From Gammaproteobacteria bacterium (GTDB lineage Bacteria; Pseudomonadota; Gammaproteobacteria; Pseudomonadales; Azotimanducaceae), in the NCBI GenBank assembly GCA_009839505.1, contig VXPO01000102.1, forward strand, positions 1-33,224: a DNA stretch of 33,224 nucleotides. The letters run 5' to 3'. The notes beneath the pieces were generated by a model. The model saw only the letters and a list, made by a program, of their open reading frames with translations, did no database searches and had not been told where the DNA came from. Made by a program: the position numbers and the translations under genes. Every line of letters starts with the position of its first letter. Position 1 is the first letter of the stretch. Shown piece by piece: positions 22,864 to 30,280 of the stretch.

Positions 22864-22936
22864 CGGCGTGGCTGGGCCGGAGGCGAACCCCGGCGCACAG
22901 CGAAGCGAAGCGCCGGGGACGGCTTTGGGGCGCTAC
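22864..22936. repeat. 73-bp dispersed hairpin repeat, copy 2
   Basis: Same orientation and 71 of 73 bases as 8-80. The stem is 22888-22896 with 22910-22918, and the loop is identical to copy 1. The altered pair C22894-G22912 replaces G38-C56 of copy 1. As with copy 1, it lies downstream of a minus-strand gene, here the truncated metY. Confidence 0.85.
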
Positions 22937-22952
22937 GGTCCGCTCAGGAGAC

Positions 22953-23354
22953 CTAGCAGCCTGTCGAACTTCGCGCGCCAGCGGCGAAGCCGACAGGGTG
23001 ATAGGTGGGTGCGAACAGCGTGTACGTGCCGCCATACAGCTGCGGCACCGTGACGATGTTGTCGCCGGCCTCGGCAAGGTTGAGGATCGAGTAGTTGATC
23101 GCGGCGCTTCCCGCGGACACAACGAGCGAGCCGACGCCCTTCTCGAGTGCCGTGACGCGTTCTTCGAGCACGGCTTGCGTCGGGTTCATGATCCGCGTGT
23201 AGATGTTCCCCGGCACCGCTAGGTTGAACAAGTCGGCGCCGTGCTGCGCGTCGTCGAACTCGTAGGAAACCGTTTGATAGATGGGGACGGCCACGGCCTT
23301 GGTGGTGGGTTCCGATTCGTAACCGCCGTGAATGGCAATGGTTTCGTCTTTCAA
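22953..23354 (-). pseudogene. Truncated O-acetylhomoserine sulfhydrylase (MetY-type), N-terminal quarter only
   Basis: The frame opens [20 protein letters not shown] and continues [49 protein letters not shown] and [10 protein letters not shown], a clear match to the PLP-dependent Cys/Met metabolism family. A full enzyme is about 430 residues. Here recognisable sequence stops near residue 117 and the next 16 codons come from the hairpin region. The PLP lysine and the rest of the active site are missing, so the product cannot be active. The start and upstream region look intact. Nothing is seen in 23355-23484. Confidence 0.85.
22960..22997. repeat. Imperfect hairpin at the metY breakpoint
   Basis: CCTGTCG and CTTCGC (22960-22974) pair with GCGAAG and CGACAGG (22984-22997), with a small internal bulge. 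Homology of the truncated metY frame to its family ends within a few bases of this hairpin, so it marks the deletion or insertion joint. Confidence 0.6.
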
Positions 23355-23484
23355 GGTCTCTTCCTCACTTTGCAGTTGGTTTCAAGTTGGGGCACGCCCT
23401 ACCGGCCGAACCAAATCGATCCCCCACGGCCAATGTGGCCGTCGGAACGATGGCGCGGTTGTCTAGCGAGAGGGGAATCGGGGC

Positions 23485-24285
23485 CTACAACCCCTCCAGT
23501 GCCTTCTTCATCCCCTCGCCGAGGTTCATCCAGGCGGCCCGGACGATCATCCGGTCCCAGCCGATGCAGAAGTCGCGCACACCTAGGTCGATGTAGCGCT
23601 TGGCCTGTTCGACGGCGCCGATCTCGATGCGGGGCCGGATGCCGTACTCCAGCGACTTGGCAATGACGCGTTCCTCGAACTCCCGGATCTCGGGCGAACC
23701 CATGAGCCGCATCTGGCCGCGTGAGAAGCTGAAGTCGGCGGGGCCCCACTGGGTCATCGCGACGCCGCGTTCCTTGGCGCGTTCGAGCACTTCGTCGATG
23801 CCTTCGACGGTGATGTTCTTCTCAATCATGATGGCGAACACGATGGACTCGAGATCCTCGAGGTAGCCGTCCATGCTGTAGCTGCCGAGTGCCGGACGGC
23901 GCAGCTTGACGCCCATCAGCCCACCGGTGTTCGGCGTGTCGGGGGCGATCGCGCGGTGGCAGTCGTCCACGTCTTCCGCCGTGCGGACGTCGGTGAACAG
24001 CACGGACTTGAAGCCGGCGCCCAGCGCCACCTGGGCCCAGAAGCTCTGCGCCTCCTGGTCCAGCTTGATCATCAGCGGCAGGTTGTTGCCACACTGCGCG
24101 GAGCGGGCTAGTTCGTACAGCAAGCGCATGTCGAATGCCGAGTATTCGGCGACGTACTCCGCATAGTCGAACATGCCGGTGTCGCCGATGATCTCCGGTA
24201 CATCGGTGTCCGCGAACAGGAAATGCGTGCCGACGGTGGGTTCGCCCCGGTCGAGCTTCTCCCGGAACGTGTTGGCCAGAATCAT
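23485..24285 (-). CDS. HpcH/HpaI aldolase/citrate lyase family protein
   Basis: A 266-residue class II aldolase-like TIM barrel that would cleave or form a C-C bond using pyruvate or oxaloacetate-type enolates. MIKLDQEAQSFWAQVALGAG with FTDVRTAEDVDDCHRAI is the barrel core seen in HpaI/GarL-like enzymes. MGVKLRRPALGSYSMDGYLED and MTQWGPADFSFSRGQ follow. The ATG at 24285 is preceded at good spacing by GGAGG. It is downstream of nothing on its strand, and the truncated metY 130 bp further on would be next. Substrate unknown. Confidence 0.88.
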   Translation of the reverse strand: MILANTFREKLDRGEPTVGTHFLFADTDVPEIIGDTGMFDYAEYVAEYSAFDMRLLYELARSAQCGNNLPLMIKLDQEAQSFWAQVALGAGFKSVLFTDVRTAEDVDDCHRAIAPDTPNTGGLMGVKLRRPALGSYSMDGYLEDLESIVFAIMIEKNITVEGIDEVLERAKERGVAMTQWGPADFSFSRGQMRLMGSPEIREFEERVIAKSLEYGIRPRIEIGAVEQAKRYIDLGVRDFCIGWDRMIVRAAWMNLGEGMKKALEGL

Positions 24286-24434
24286 GATGGTCCTCCGTGG
24301 TTCGGCCGATGATCCGCCACCAGCCCGTGATCGGCGGTTGACCATACGTTAACGGAGGCGGCACACGCAATCGGCGGGCGCGCCTGCGCTACGCCTGTCG
24401 GGAAAACGCCGACAACGGCGCCCCCATGGGACCG

Positions 24435-24466
24435 GTCCACGATCTACCATACGGCTGTCCACGATC
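24435..24466. promoter_or_regulatory. 10-bp direct repeat upstream of the GH32 gene: possible operator
   Basis: GTCCACGATC occurs at 24435-24444 and again at 24457-24466, 22 bp apart or about two helical turns, ending 12 bp before the GH32 ATG. The spacing fits a regulator binding the same DNA face twice. No regulator gene is adjacent. Confidence 0.45.
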
Positions 24467-24478
24467 AGGTGTCAGAAC

Positions 24479-25828
24479 ATGCGGCTCTACCAAGAACTGC
24501 ACCGACCGCAGTTCCACTTTTCGCCCCGGAAGAACTGGACCAACGATCCCAACGGGCTGGTCTACCTAGACGGTGTCTGGCACCTGTTCTTCCAGCACAA
24601 CCCGGAAGCCACGACCTGGGGCAACACGCACTGGGGGCATGCCGTCAGCGACGATCTCATGCACTGGCGGCAGCTCGAACACGCCCTGTACCCCGACGAG
24701 CATGGCGACATGTTCAGTGGCTCCGCCGTGGTCGACCGGGACAACACGGCGGGCTTCGGCAAGGGCGCGTTGCTCGCCTTCTACACTGCGGCCGGCAGCT
24801 ACGCCCAACCGAAGCGACCTTTCACCCAATGCCTTGCCTACAGCGTCGACAACGGCAAGCAGTGGACCAAGTACGACGGCAACCCGATCGTCGAGTGGTT
24901 CGAGGCGGACAACCGCGATCCGAAGGTCGTCTGGCACGCGCCCACGCGCTCTTGGATCATGGCGCTCTACTTGGCGGACAACCGCTACTGCCTCCTGCAC
25001 TCGGCCGACGCGAAGTCGTGGAGGAGATTCCAGGACTTAAGCCTCGAAGGCTGCACCGAGTGCCCCGACTTCTTCCCGCTGACGGATGAATCCGGCACTG
25101 AGCGCTGGGTATTCTGGGGGGCCAAGGGCACCTACCGGATCGGGAGCTTCGACGGTAGCCGGTTCACTCCCGAGACCGCCTTGCTGACCTCGGAACAAGG
25201 CACCAACGGCTATGCTGCACAGACTTGGAGCGATGCGCCAGATGGCCGGCGGGTCCAGATTTCCTGGATGCTTGGCGGGGTGTACCCGGAGATGCCCTTC
25301 AACCAGCAGTTGTCGATCCCCGTGGAACTGATCCTGGCGGGTGCCGGCGAAGACGTCACGCTGGTTCGCTGGCCGGTTCGAGAACTGGAATCGCTGCACC
25401 GGCGAACCGTCAAACTTGGTCGGCAGGCCGTCGCGCCCGGTAGTCCCCTGGTCGCGGACACCGACGCGAAGCTCCTCGATGTTTCCTTCAACGTCCGCAA
25501 ACAGCACGCGAAGACGCTCTACGTTGCGATCCGAGGCGTGTCCATGGAGTTCCACTGGTCTTCGCGAGCGCTCAGGTTCCGCAACGGCGCATCGCACAGC
25601 CTCGTGCCCGACAAACCGCAGGTCGCGCTGCCCGACGAGGAGACCCTGTCCGTTCGCCTATTGATCGACAAGACTTCGGTTGAGGTCTTCATCGACCAAG
25701 GGAGGATCTCCGCGTCGTACTGTTTCCTCCCGAGCGGGTACGTTCACCCCTTGGTGTTCCAGTCCTACGACGGCGAGCAGATCATCGAGGACTTCGAACT
25801 GCACGAACTCGCATCGATTTGGACTTGA
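24479..25828 (+). CDS. Glycoside hydrolase family 32 (sucrose/fructan beta-fructosidase)
   Basis: A 449-residue GH32 enzyme that hydrolyses beta-fructosides such as sucrose, inulin or levan. The three catalytic signatures are in order: WTNDPNG with nucleophile Asp23, NRDPKVVW with transition-state stabiliser Asp147, and TECPDFF with acid/base Glu194. A five-bladed propeller is followed by the usual C-terminal beta-sandwich (from about 310, with SVEVFIDQGRISASYCFLPS). It has no signal peptide, so it acts in the cytoplasm on imported sugar, but no sugar transporter is adjacent. The ATG follows the direct-repeat operator candidate at 24435-24466. Confidence 0.93.
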   Translation: MRLYQELHRPQFHFSPRKNWTNDPNGLVYLDGVWHLFFQHNPEATTWGNTHWGHAVSDDLMHWRQLEHALYPDEHGDMFSGSAVVDRDNTAGFGKGALLAFYTAAGSYAQPKRPFTQCLAYSVDNGKQWTKYDGNPIVEWFEADNRDPKVVWHAPTRSWIMALYLADNRYCLLHSADAKSWRRFQDLSLEGCTECPDFFPLTDESGTERWVFWGAKGTYRIGSFDGSRFTPETALLTSEQGTNGYAAQTWSDAPDGRRVQISWMLGGVYPEMPFNQQLSIPVELILAGAGEDVTLVRWPVRELESLHRRTVKLGRQAVAPGSPLVADTDAKLLDVSFNVRKQHAKTLYVAIRGVSMEFHWSSRALRFRNGASHSLVPDKPQVALPDEETLSVRLLIDKTSVEVFIDQGRISASYCFLPSGYVHPLVFQSYDGEQIIEDFELHELASIWT

Positions 25829-25878
25829 GCTACGCCTGTTTCGCAAGTTCGGCGACCACAGCACCCGCCGGGAAGGCG

Positions 25879-26622
25879 TCAAGGTGAACGCTGATCCAGT
25901 CGCCGCGAGCCTTGTCCGATGAGTTGGGCAAGCACCCGGTCGTAGAACTTGCACAGTCGCGGATAGTCGATGTTGGGCAGCTGCCGACCCGTGAGATGGT
26001 GATCGAGGGCATCGAGGATTTCGTGCCAGCCGGCCGTCACGCCCGGGTTCCACGCCTTGGCGACGCCTCCGGGGAAACGTTGCACTGACTCGAGCGTCAT
26101 CCGGTCCTCGATGGTCAGGCGAATGCACGTGGCACCGCCGACGTCGAGGGGTTCGATGGCGAAGCGCCAGAACCCGCCGTCGGCGCTGTCGAAGCGGATC
26201 GCTCGTTGGCGACTGTACTCGCCCAGCGTACCGGACATCGCCGGCCGCGACCGGAACGCATAGGGAGCGCCCGTCCTTGGCTCGAAGCTGACCGGCAGCA
26301 GCCACGCGCCGATCTCCTCGGGCTTCGAGAGGGTGTCCCAAAGGCGTTCCGGCGTTACATCGAACTCACGGGCAACGCGAAACGTGGCGATGTCGTCGAA
26401 ACGTCCCAAACGGGGGACGAAGCGGGTGAGCGCGGACCAGCTGCGAAAGCCGTACTCGCGTGCAAGGACGAGTTGCGCGGCCTGCAGTCCGAAGCGGGGC
26501 GCGTTCGGGAACAACGCGGCTACGCGATCCCGCGCTTCTGCGTCTCCTCGTTGCCAGGCTCGCAGCAACGCCTTGGCCTGCTTGCGCAGATTGTCGATAT
26601 TGGGGCCGTGGAATGAAGTCAT
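25879..26622 (-). CDS. SRPBCC/AHSA1-domain protein with N-terminal helical module, probable C-terminal frameshift
   Basis: A 247-residue protein. Residues 5-70 (NIDNLRKQAKALLRAWQRGD, LAREYGFRSWSALTRFV) are the helical module common at the N-terminus of ankyrin-type and SRPBCC proteins. Residues about 80-210 (FRVAREFDVTPERLWDTLSKPEEIGAWL) are an AHSA1-like START fold that binds hydrophobic ligands. The ATG is preceded by GGGAGG. The frame ends GSRRLDQRSP, but another frame from about 25920 reads ARGDWISVHLDAFPAGAVVA and then ELAKQA with stop at 25830. That looks like real coding sequence, so a single-base frameshift near 25917-25925 is likely. Confidence 0.8.
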   Translation of the reverse strand: MTSFHGPNIDNLRKQAKALLRAWQRGDAEARDRVAALFPNAPRFGLQAAQLVLAREYGFRSWSALTRFVPRLGRFDDIATFRVAREFDVTPERLWDTLSKPEEIGAWLLPVSFEPRTGAPYAFRSRPAMSGTLGEYSRQRAIRFDSADGGFWRFAIEPLDVGGATCIRLTIEDRMTLESVQRFPGGVAKAWNPGVTAGWHEILDALDHHLTGRQLPNIDYPRLCKFYDRVLAQLIGQGSRRLDQRSP

Positions 26623-26834
26623 GGTCAACCTCCCTGGCGGTCGGCATCCGCGAACCGACCGCGACAAGAAGGTCGCTGTTGACGTGGCAGACGGGCTTGG
26701 CCCTTCCCGCGGATCAGGCGCGTTCCGCCAGACGCGCGAGATGATCGTAGCACAACGACCGTCAGCCCAAGGGGACAGTCGACGTTCATCGGCTCTTATC
26801 CGCCGCGACTAAGCGGCGCACCGTGGAACCATCG

Positions 26835-26850
26835 CTATACTGTCGCGCTT
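26835..26850 (+). promoter_or_regulatory. Putative -10 box and discriminator upstream of the LLM gene
   Basis: CTATACTGTCGCGCTTT starts at 26835, matching CTATACT, two bases and CGCGCTTT at 7397. TATACT ends 46 bp before the LLM start. The rest of 26623-26834 shows no gene or repeat that I can support. Confidence 0.45.
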
Positions 26851-26887
26851 TGCCGGCGCGGTCCGGCGAAGGCAAGGGGGGGATCCG

Positions 26888-27814
26888 ATGAAGTTCGGCG
26901 CGCAGGTCACGTGCTATCGAAACACCTGGGACAGCATCCGCAGGGTTGCCGAGACCCTGGATGCCGGGCCTTGGGACAGCATCTGGTTCGCCGACCACTA
27001 CCTGCCGCCGCCGGGGCGCAAGGAGGAGGAGCACCTCACCGCCCACGAGGGGTTCACCGTTGCGGCAGCCGTCGCCGGGTTCACGGAGACCTTGCGCGTC
27101 GGCCACCTCGTCCTCGGCAACACCTACCGCAATCCCGGTCTTACCGCCAAGATGGCCGCCACCGTGGATCACATTTCCCACGGCCGGTTCGTGCTCGGCA
27201 TCGGCGCCGCCTGGTTCAACCGCGAACACGTCGCCTACGGCTGGACGTTCCCGTCCATGAAGGAGCGCCAGGACCGCTTCGAAGAGGCGGTCGAACTGCT
27301 TCGCTGCTTGTTCCACGACGAATCGCCTGTCACCTACCAAGGCAGCTACTACACACTTGACGACGCTCCGTTGTCCCCGGGCAGCTATGACAAGCCCATT
27401 CCCATCCTGGTCGGTGGCACTGGCGAGCGGCGCACGCTGCGTACGCTTGCCCGCCACGGCGACGTCATGAACCTTGACGGTTGGTCCGGCGGGCCAATGA
27501 GCAAGGAGTACTTCCACCACAAGGTCGGCGTCGTGAACAAGCACTGCGAAGACGCCGGTCGGGATCCGGGCGAGATCAGCCACACCGTGCTGATGCCGAC
27601 GATGGTCACCGACGACAGGGCCGCCGCCGCGCACTTCATGGCCAACCGGCGGCTCGGCGAAGGCACGGCGGCGGGTCCGAAGAACTACGTCATCGACCGC
27701 ATCGGCGAGATCGTCGACGCGGGTGCCGACGAAATCATGATCGGCGGCATTCCCACCGCCGACATCGAGCAGTACCAGCTCGTCGCCGAGGAAGTCCTGT
27801 CGGCATTCGACTGA
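26888..27814 (+). CDS. Luciferase-like monooxygenase family (LLM class) flavin/F420-dependent oxidoreductase
   Basis: A 308-residue TIM-barrel oxidoreductase of the luciferase-like family. KFGAQVTCYRNTWDSIRRVAE starts strand 1, DSIWFADHY and LRVGHLVLGNTYRNP are the flavin or F420 contact strands, and GRFVLGIGAAWFNREHVAYG followed by RQDRFEEAVELLR is strongly diagnostic. IPILVGGTGERRTLRTLARH is the phosphate-binding strand. It could use FMNH2 or F420H2, and the sequence does not decide. It is followed after 32 bp by an SDR gene, probably in one operon, so the two may oxidise or reduce the same compound in succession. Confidence 0.9.
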   Translation: MKFGAQVTCYRNTWDSIRRVAETLDAGPWDSIWFADHYLPPPGRKEEEHLTAHEGFTVAAAVAGFTETLRVGHLVLGNTYRNPGLTAKMAATVDHISHGRFVLGIGAAWFNREHVAYGWTFPSMKERQDRFEEAVELLRCLFHDESPVTYQGSYYTLDDAPLSPGSYDKPIPILVGGTGERRTLRTLARHGDVMNLDGWSGGPMSKEYFHHKVGVVNKHCEDAGRDPGEISHTVLMPTMVTDDRAAAAHFMANRRLGEGTAAGPKNYVIDRIGEIVDAGADEIMIGGIPTADIEQYQLVAEEVLSAFD

Positions 27815-27820
27815 ACAAAC

Positions 27821-27842
27821 CAACGAGGAAGCAACGAGGAAG
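27821..27842 (+). repeat. Tandem 11-bp duplication containing the ribosome-binding site
   Basis: CAACGAGGAAG is present twice in direct succession (27821-27831, 27832-27842) between the LLM stop and the SDR ATG at 27847. Each unit carries GAGGAAG, so the SDR gene has two Shine-Dalgarno sequences. This looks like a recent slippage duplication that could tune translation. Confidence 0.75.
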
Positions 27843-27846
27843 ATAG

Positions 27847-28686
27847 ATGAGCGAACAAAGCGCCGGACGACTTGCCGGCAAGGTCGCCTGGGTGACGGGC
27901 TCGTCCCGGGGCATCGGCCGCGTCGTTGCCGATCACCTGGCGAGCCTCGGTGCGAAAGTCGCCGTTCACGGCACGACGCCGACCTCGACCCGTGCCTTCA
28001 ACGAGGCGGAATCCCTGGATGCGGTGGCCGCCGCCATCGCCGAAGCTCACGGCACCGACGTGCTCGCGGTTCCCGGCGACCTGACCTCCGAGACCGTGGT
28101 CAAGGACATCGTCGCCCAGATCCGCGACCGCTTCGGCCAGATCGACATCCTGATCAACAACGCCGGCGGCGATATCGGCTCGAAGGGCACCGGTGGCGAG
28201 CGTGCCGGCAAGCCGGTCGTGAACGACGCCGTCAACGTCTCCCTGGAGGACGTGCATACCATCCTCGACCGCAACCTCATGACCTGCATCCTTGTCTGCC
28301 GCGAGGTCTGCCCGGAGATGATGGAATGCAACAGCGGCTGGATCGTCACCATCGGCAGCATTGCAGGCTTGGGCGGGCACCGTTCCGAGGTCATCTACGG
28401 CACAGCCAAGGCGGCTGTCCACGAGTACACCCGCTGCCTCGCGGCCCAGATGCGACCCCACGGCGTCTACGCCAACGTCATCGCGCCGGGGGAGATCATC
28501 ACCGCGCGCTTCGAGGCCAGCCGTCCAACCCGCGACGAGCGAAAGGTCCACGAGGGAGCGTTGACCCGCTACGGGTGGCCCGAGGAAGTGGCCAAGGCCG
28601 TCGAGTTCCTGGTGACCGAGGACTCCTCCTACATCACCGGGCAGGTACTGCGGATCGACGGCGGGGCGCAGTTGTTTCCGGCCTGA
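27847..28686 (+). CDS. Short-chain dehydrogenase/reductase (classical SDR)
   Basis: A 279-residue classical SDR. The cofactor motif TGSSRGIG is at 17-24, NNAG at 104-107, and the catalytic set is Ser171 (IGSIAG), Tyr184 and Lys188 (YGTAK). The C-terminus has VIAPGEIITARF and SSYITGQVLRIDGG, as in FabG-like reductases and sugar or alcohol dehydrogenases. An inserted loop (GSKGTGGERAGKPVVNDAVN, 111-130) is longer than usual. It is downstream of the LLM oxidoreductase gene. Its stop is separated by one base from the stop of the convergent sigma factor gene. Substrate unknown. Confidence 0.92.
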   Translation: MSEQSAGRLAGKVAWVTGSSRGIGRVVADHLASLGAKVAVHGTTPTSTRAFNEAESLDAVAAAIAEAHGTDVLAVPGDLTSETVVKDIVAQIRDRFGQIDILINNAGGDIGSKGTGGERAGKPVVNDAVNVSLEDVHTILDRNLMTCILVCREVCPEMMECNSGWIVTIGSIAGLGGHRSEVIYGTAKAAVHEYTRCLAAQMRPHGVYANVIAPGEIITARFEASRPTRDERKVHEGALTRYGWPEEVAKAVEFLVTEDSSYITGQVLRIDGGAQLFPA

Positions 28687-28687
28687 A

Positions 28688-30064
28688 TTACGCGTGGTGC
28701 TTGGATTGCAGGTGGTCGCCCGAGGCGAGCAACTCCCGCGCGGACGCTTCGTCGGGCGCGACCAGGAAGGATCCTTTCTCGTCGCCTAGACCAAGCAAAC
28801 CACCGGTGTCGTCTACCCAGATCGAGATTGTCCGTCCGACATGAGCCGTCACGTCGATCTCGTAGGTGTGACTCAGTCCCGTCGGTAGTCCCTTGCGCCC
28901 CGCATAGCGACCCGGAACCTCGAGCAAGCCCCACTTGCGACCGGTCCGCGAACGGTCGAAGCCGATGATCCCCATGTTCCACGCGCTCGTGCGTTCACGT
29001 TCCTGCTCGCAAGCAACCAGAAAACACAGAAAGTCGGGCACAGTCGGAGAAGGTGCCTTGCCTGACAGCGACACTTGCCTCCCACCTTCGTGCGTGACCA
29101 CGAAACCGCCGTTGCCATCGGGTTCGATGACATCGCTCCAGCCGATGTATGCGTCGCCCTCGTGCCAGCAGTTTATCCATGCCTCCTCGTTGCGGTAGCG
29201 GCTCCACGCGAAGCGCTCGGCATCCTGAAGGGCTAGGTCGCATGACGTCCACGAGCGTGCGTCGGCTTCCTCCGGTCGGTCCTTTCGCGGGTTGTCCTTG
29301 TCATAGGCCAAATCGTCGTGCCACTTCAAAGTGACCGAACCGTCGGGCTCCGACGCGGCGGTGATGTGCCCGATGCCCCGGGCGCCCTTGGGCAACGTGA
29401 CAAACCAAGTGTCGTTCCACTTCTCGGCAAACGCCCGGTTGCGATCAGCCGTAGCTGGGGGTAGTGGTTTCATGGAAGTCTCCTCTCCATCAGTCGGGTA
29501 GGCGGGCAACAAGCCCTGAGTCTCGAGCGCATCGCGCACCTGGCCGATGCCGCGCGACAGGCGCGAGGCCACCGTGCCCGGGCTCAGGGACAGGATCCTG
29601 GCGATTTCCGCGTAGCTCATGTCCTCGAAATAGCGCTTCAGCAGCGGGCCGCGAAAGCGCTCATCCATACGGTCAATTTCCCGGTGGATGTGCCTGACCA
29701 GTTGCGCGTGTTCGATCCGGCTCACGAAGTCGCTGACGAAGAACAGGCTTTCCAGCCGATGCACCTCGCCCGCCTCACGCTCCTGTTCGCGCCGTCGCGT
29801 ACAAGCGCGAAGCTGATCCATCGCCGTCATGGCGATGATGGTCCGCCACCAGCCGAGCGGGTTCCTGACCTCGCCGACGGGTTCGGCATCCATCAGGCGT
29901 AGAATCGAAAGCTGGACGATGTCTTCCGCCTCCTCCGCGAAGAGTCGCCCGGCTTGCGCGAGTGCCCACGTTCGGTGGCGGGCGACGAAAGTCGCCAGAG
30001 CGTCGTCGTCGTCGCCAAAGTAGAACGCCCCGAGCAATTCCTGATCTGTCGCTGTCTTGGACAT
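28688..30064 (-). CDS. ECF-type sigma factor fused to an unknown ~260-residue C-terminal domain
   Basis: A 458-residue protein. Residues 1-185 are an ECF sigma-70: region 2 (about 20-90, AEDIVQLSILRLMDA and PLGWWRTIIAMTAMDQLR) and region 4 (about 132-182, RYFEDMSYAEIARILSLSPG, TVASRLSRGI). After a short linker, residues 198-458 form a beta-rich domain I do not recognise (WNDTWFVTLPKGARGIGHIT, DVTAHVGRTISIWVDDTGG). The frame is continuous, yet Met198 (29473) is preceded by a good GGAGAGGAG site, so the second domain could also be made alone. No anti-sigma gene is adjacent. It may be a one-protein sensor-sigma, or two genes fused by loss of a stop. Confidence 0.82.
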   Translation of the reverse strand: MSKTATDQELLGAFYFGDDDDALATFVARHRTWALAQAGRLFAEEAEDIVQLSILRLMDAEPVGEVRNPLGWWRTIIAMTAMDQLRACTRRREQEREAGEVHRLESLFFVSDFVSRIEHAQLVRHIHREIDRMDERFRGPLLKRYFEDMSYAEIARILSLSPGTVASRLSRGIGQVRDALETQGLLPAYPTDGEETSMKPLPPATADRNRAFAEKWNDTWFVTLPKGARGIGHITAASEPDGSVTLKWHDDLAYDKDNPRKDRPEEADARSWTSCDLALQDAERFAWSRYRNEEAWINCWHEGDAYIGWSDVIEPDGNGGFVVTHEGGRQVSLSGKAPSPTVPDFLCFLVACEQERERTSAWNMGIIGFDRSRTGRKWGLLEVPGRYAGRKGLPTGLSHTYEIDVTAHVGRTISIWVDDTGGLLGLGDEKGSFLVAPDEASARELLASGDHLQSKHHA

Positions 30065-30178
30065 GTAAGACGAACTCTTAGTCAGTGCTCCGTAGACCTT
30101 GAACAGGCGGTGTGCGGCAACGGCGTTCGCGTATTAAGGTCGGCCCGCGGCGGACATTTCTTCCCTATGCGCATCGCA

Positions 30179-30275
30179 ATAGTGTCCCCGCACGCGTTTC
30201 GGACTCGGTCCCGTGAAGACGACCGCTATCGCGTCTCTGCGCCACCAACGGCACAACTGCCCTCAGGGACACTAC
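30179..30275. repeat. Inverted AGTGTCCC pair
   Basis: AGTGTCCC at 30181-30188 is matched by its complement GGGACACT at 30266-30273, about 93 bp end to end, in the gap between the sigma gene start (30064) and the nucleotidyltransferase end (30281). The minus-strand version GGTAGTGTCCC follows the nucleotidyltransferase stop and resembles the GGTGTCCC family. The rest of 30065-30280 shows nothing coding. Confidence 0.45.
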
Positions 30276-30280
30276 CGGGA

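Noticed and set aside
26786-27823. Minus-strand frame opposite the LLM oxidoreductase gene
   Set aside because: The plus-strand protein is strongly recognisable and this frame shows no motif.
30202-30280. Small gene between the inverted AGTGTCCC boxes
   Set aside because: No frame there has a ribosome site or recognisable composition.
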